Shown piece after piece: positions 4,641-6,119 of a DNA stretch of 6,119 nt (positions are counted from its first letter, which is position 1; each line of letters begins with the position of its first letter). Made by a program: the position numbers and the translations under genes. The notes under the pieces were generated by a model. The model had not been told where the DNA came from. It ran no database searches and saw only the letters and a program-made list of their open reading frames with translations. Source of the stretch: Candidatus Krumholzibacteriia bacterium (lineage in GTDB: Bacteria > Krumholzibacteriota > Krumholzibacteria > WVZY01 > JAKEHA01); contig JAOTVO010000170.1 of the NCBI GenBank assembly GCA_029863355.1, positions 1 through 6,119 on the forward strand. Reading direction: 5' to 3'.

Positions 4641-4839
4641 CATTCCGTCGTATTTCTGCCAGGATGGCTCGGGTCGGGAGCCGGCCACCTTCGCGGGCAA
4701 ATATGTAATCAGCCTGTTCACAGGTAGTTAGAGCTGTCGCCGGTCGTGGCACGCGCCTTGAGTAAGGCGCATTGGGCGGGTGTCCACGAGGGCCCCTCGA
4801 CGCAAGCACCGGAAACTCGATCGAAAGGACGTGCGGACA
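4641..4839 (+). promoter_or_regulatory. dnaK upstream region with palindromes and a sigma54-like element
   Basis: This 199-bp leader has no CIRCE element and no clear sigma32-type or sigma70 promoter. It carries the stem GGCTC/GAGCC (4666-4682), the 12-bp palindrome CCTGT-TC-ACAGG (4713-4724), TGGCACG-N4-TTGA (4747-4761), which matches the sigma54 consensus except for the C of the -12 GC, the perfect inverted repeat GCGCCTT-GAGT-AAGGCGC (4753-4770) and CGAGGG-C-CCCTCG (4787-4799). The latter sites lie 40-90 nt before the dnaK ATG, a plausible place for promoter and control elements. The true start site is not decided by the sequence. Confidence 0.4.
4825..4829 (+). promoter_or_regulatory. dnaK ribosome binding site
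   Basis: AAGGA about 10 nt before the ATG at 4840. It supports that start, which also gives the standard [14 protein letters not shown]-terminus. Confidence 0.6.

Positions 4840-6119
<1,280 letters not shown>

Noticed and set aside
4641..4839. CIRCE or sigma32 promoter for dnaK
   Set aside because: No TTAGCACTC-N9-GAGTGCTAA. CCTTGAG at 4756-4762 resembles a heat-shock -35 box, but no CCCAT-type -10 stands at a suitable distance.

Overview
The window is a high-G+C stretch (roughly two thirds G+C by eye, with codon third positions mostly G or C). It comes from a Gram-negative type bacterium. The DnaK keeps the extra N-terminal segment found in Gram-negative homologues. The mixture of genes (AlkP-type phosphodiesterase with a small ribbon-helix-helix partner, DPM-like glycosyltransferase with DUF2304, flippase-like membrane protein, CCA-adding enzyme of the GHRDF subtype) resembles deep-branching uncultured phyla such as Rokubacteria/Methylomirabilota, Gemmatimonadota or deltaproteobacterial relatives. 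That placement is an impression, not a measurement.

Left half, minus strand (1-1680). Read in the direction of transcription, a DUF2304 membrane protein (1680-1294) is followed 10 nt later by a GT2 polyprenol-phosphate glycosyltransferase (1283-531). A strong sigma70-type promoter overlaps the end of the glycosyltransferase gene (TTGACA, 17 nt, TATATT; 550-522). It should drive a second unit: a 72-aa ribbon-helix-helix protein (456-238), a 19-codon ORF that looks like the stump of an ATP sulfurylase gene (197-138), and an AlkP-superfamily phosphodiesterase overlapping it at TAATG (138 to beyond base 1).

Divergent junction and right half, plus strand (1681-6119). A 74-nt divergent region carries face-to-face extended -10 elements inside a 10-bp inverted repeat. 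It is followed by a flippase-like (LPG_synthase_TM) integral membrane protein (1755-2717) and, 3 nt later, a CCA tRNA nucleotidyltransferase with an HD domain (2721-4085), ending at a hairpin terminator. A 231-bp, AT-richer, hairpin-dense spacer (4086-4316) may hold a small minus-strand RNA. An unrecognised 107-aa protein (4317-4640) comes next, then a 199-bp leader with palindromes and a sigma54-like element. Last is dnaK (4840 onward, cut by the window edge after 426 codons).

Functionally, the DUF2304 and glycosyltransferase genes, and by association the divergent flippase-like protein, fit assembly of lipid-linked sugars or envelope glycolipids. The CCA enzyme and DnaK are housekeeping functions. 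The most unusual item is the apparent sulfurylase stump between the RHH gene and the phosphodiesterase. No mobile element, CRISPR array, rRNA or complete tRNA was seen.
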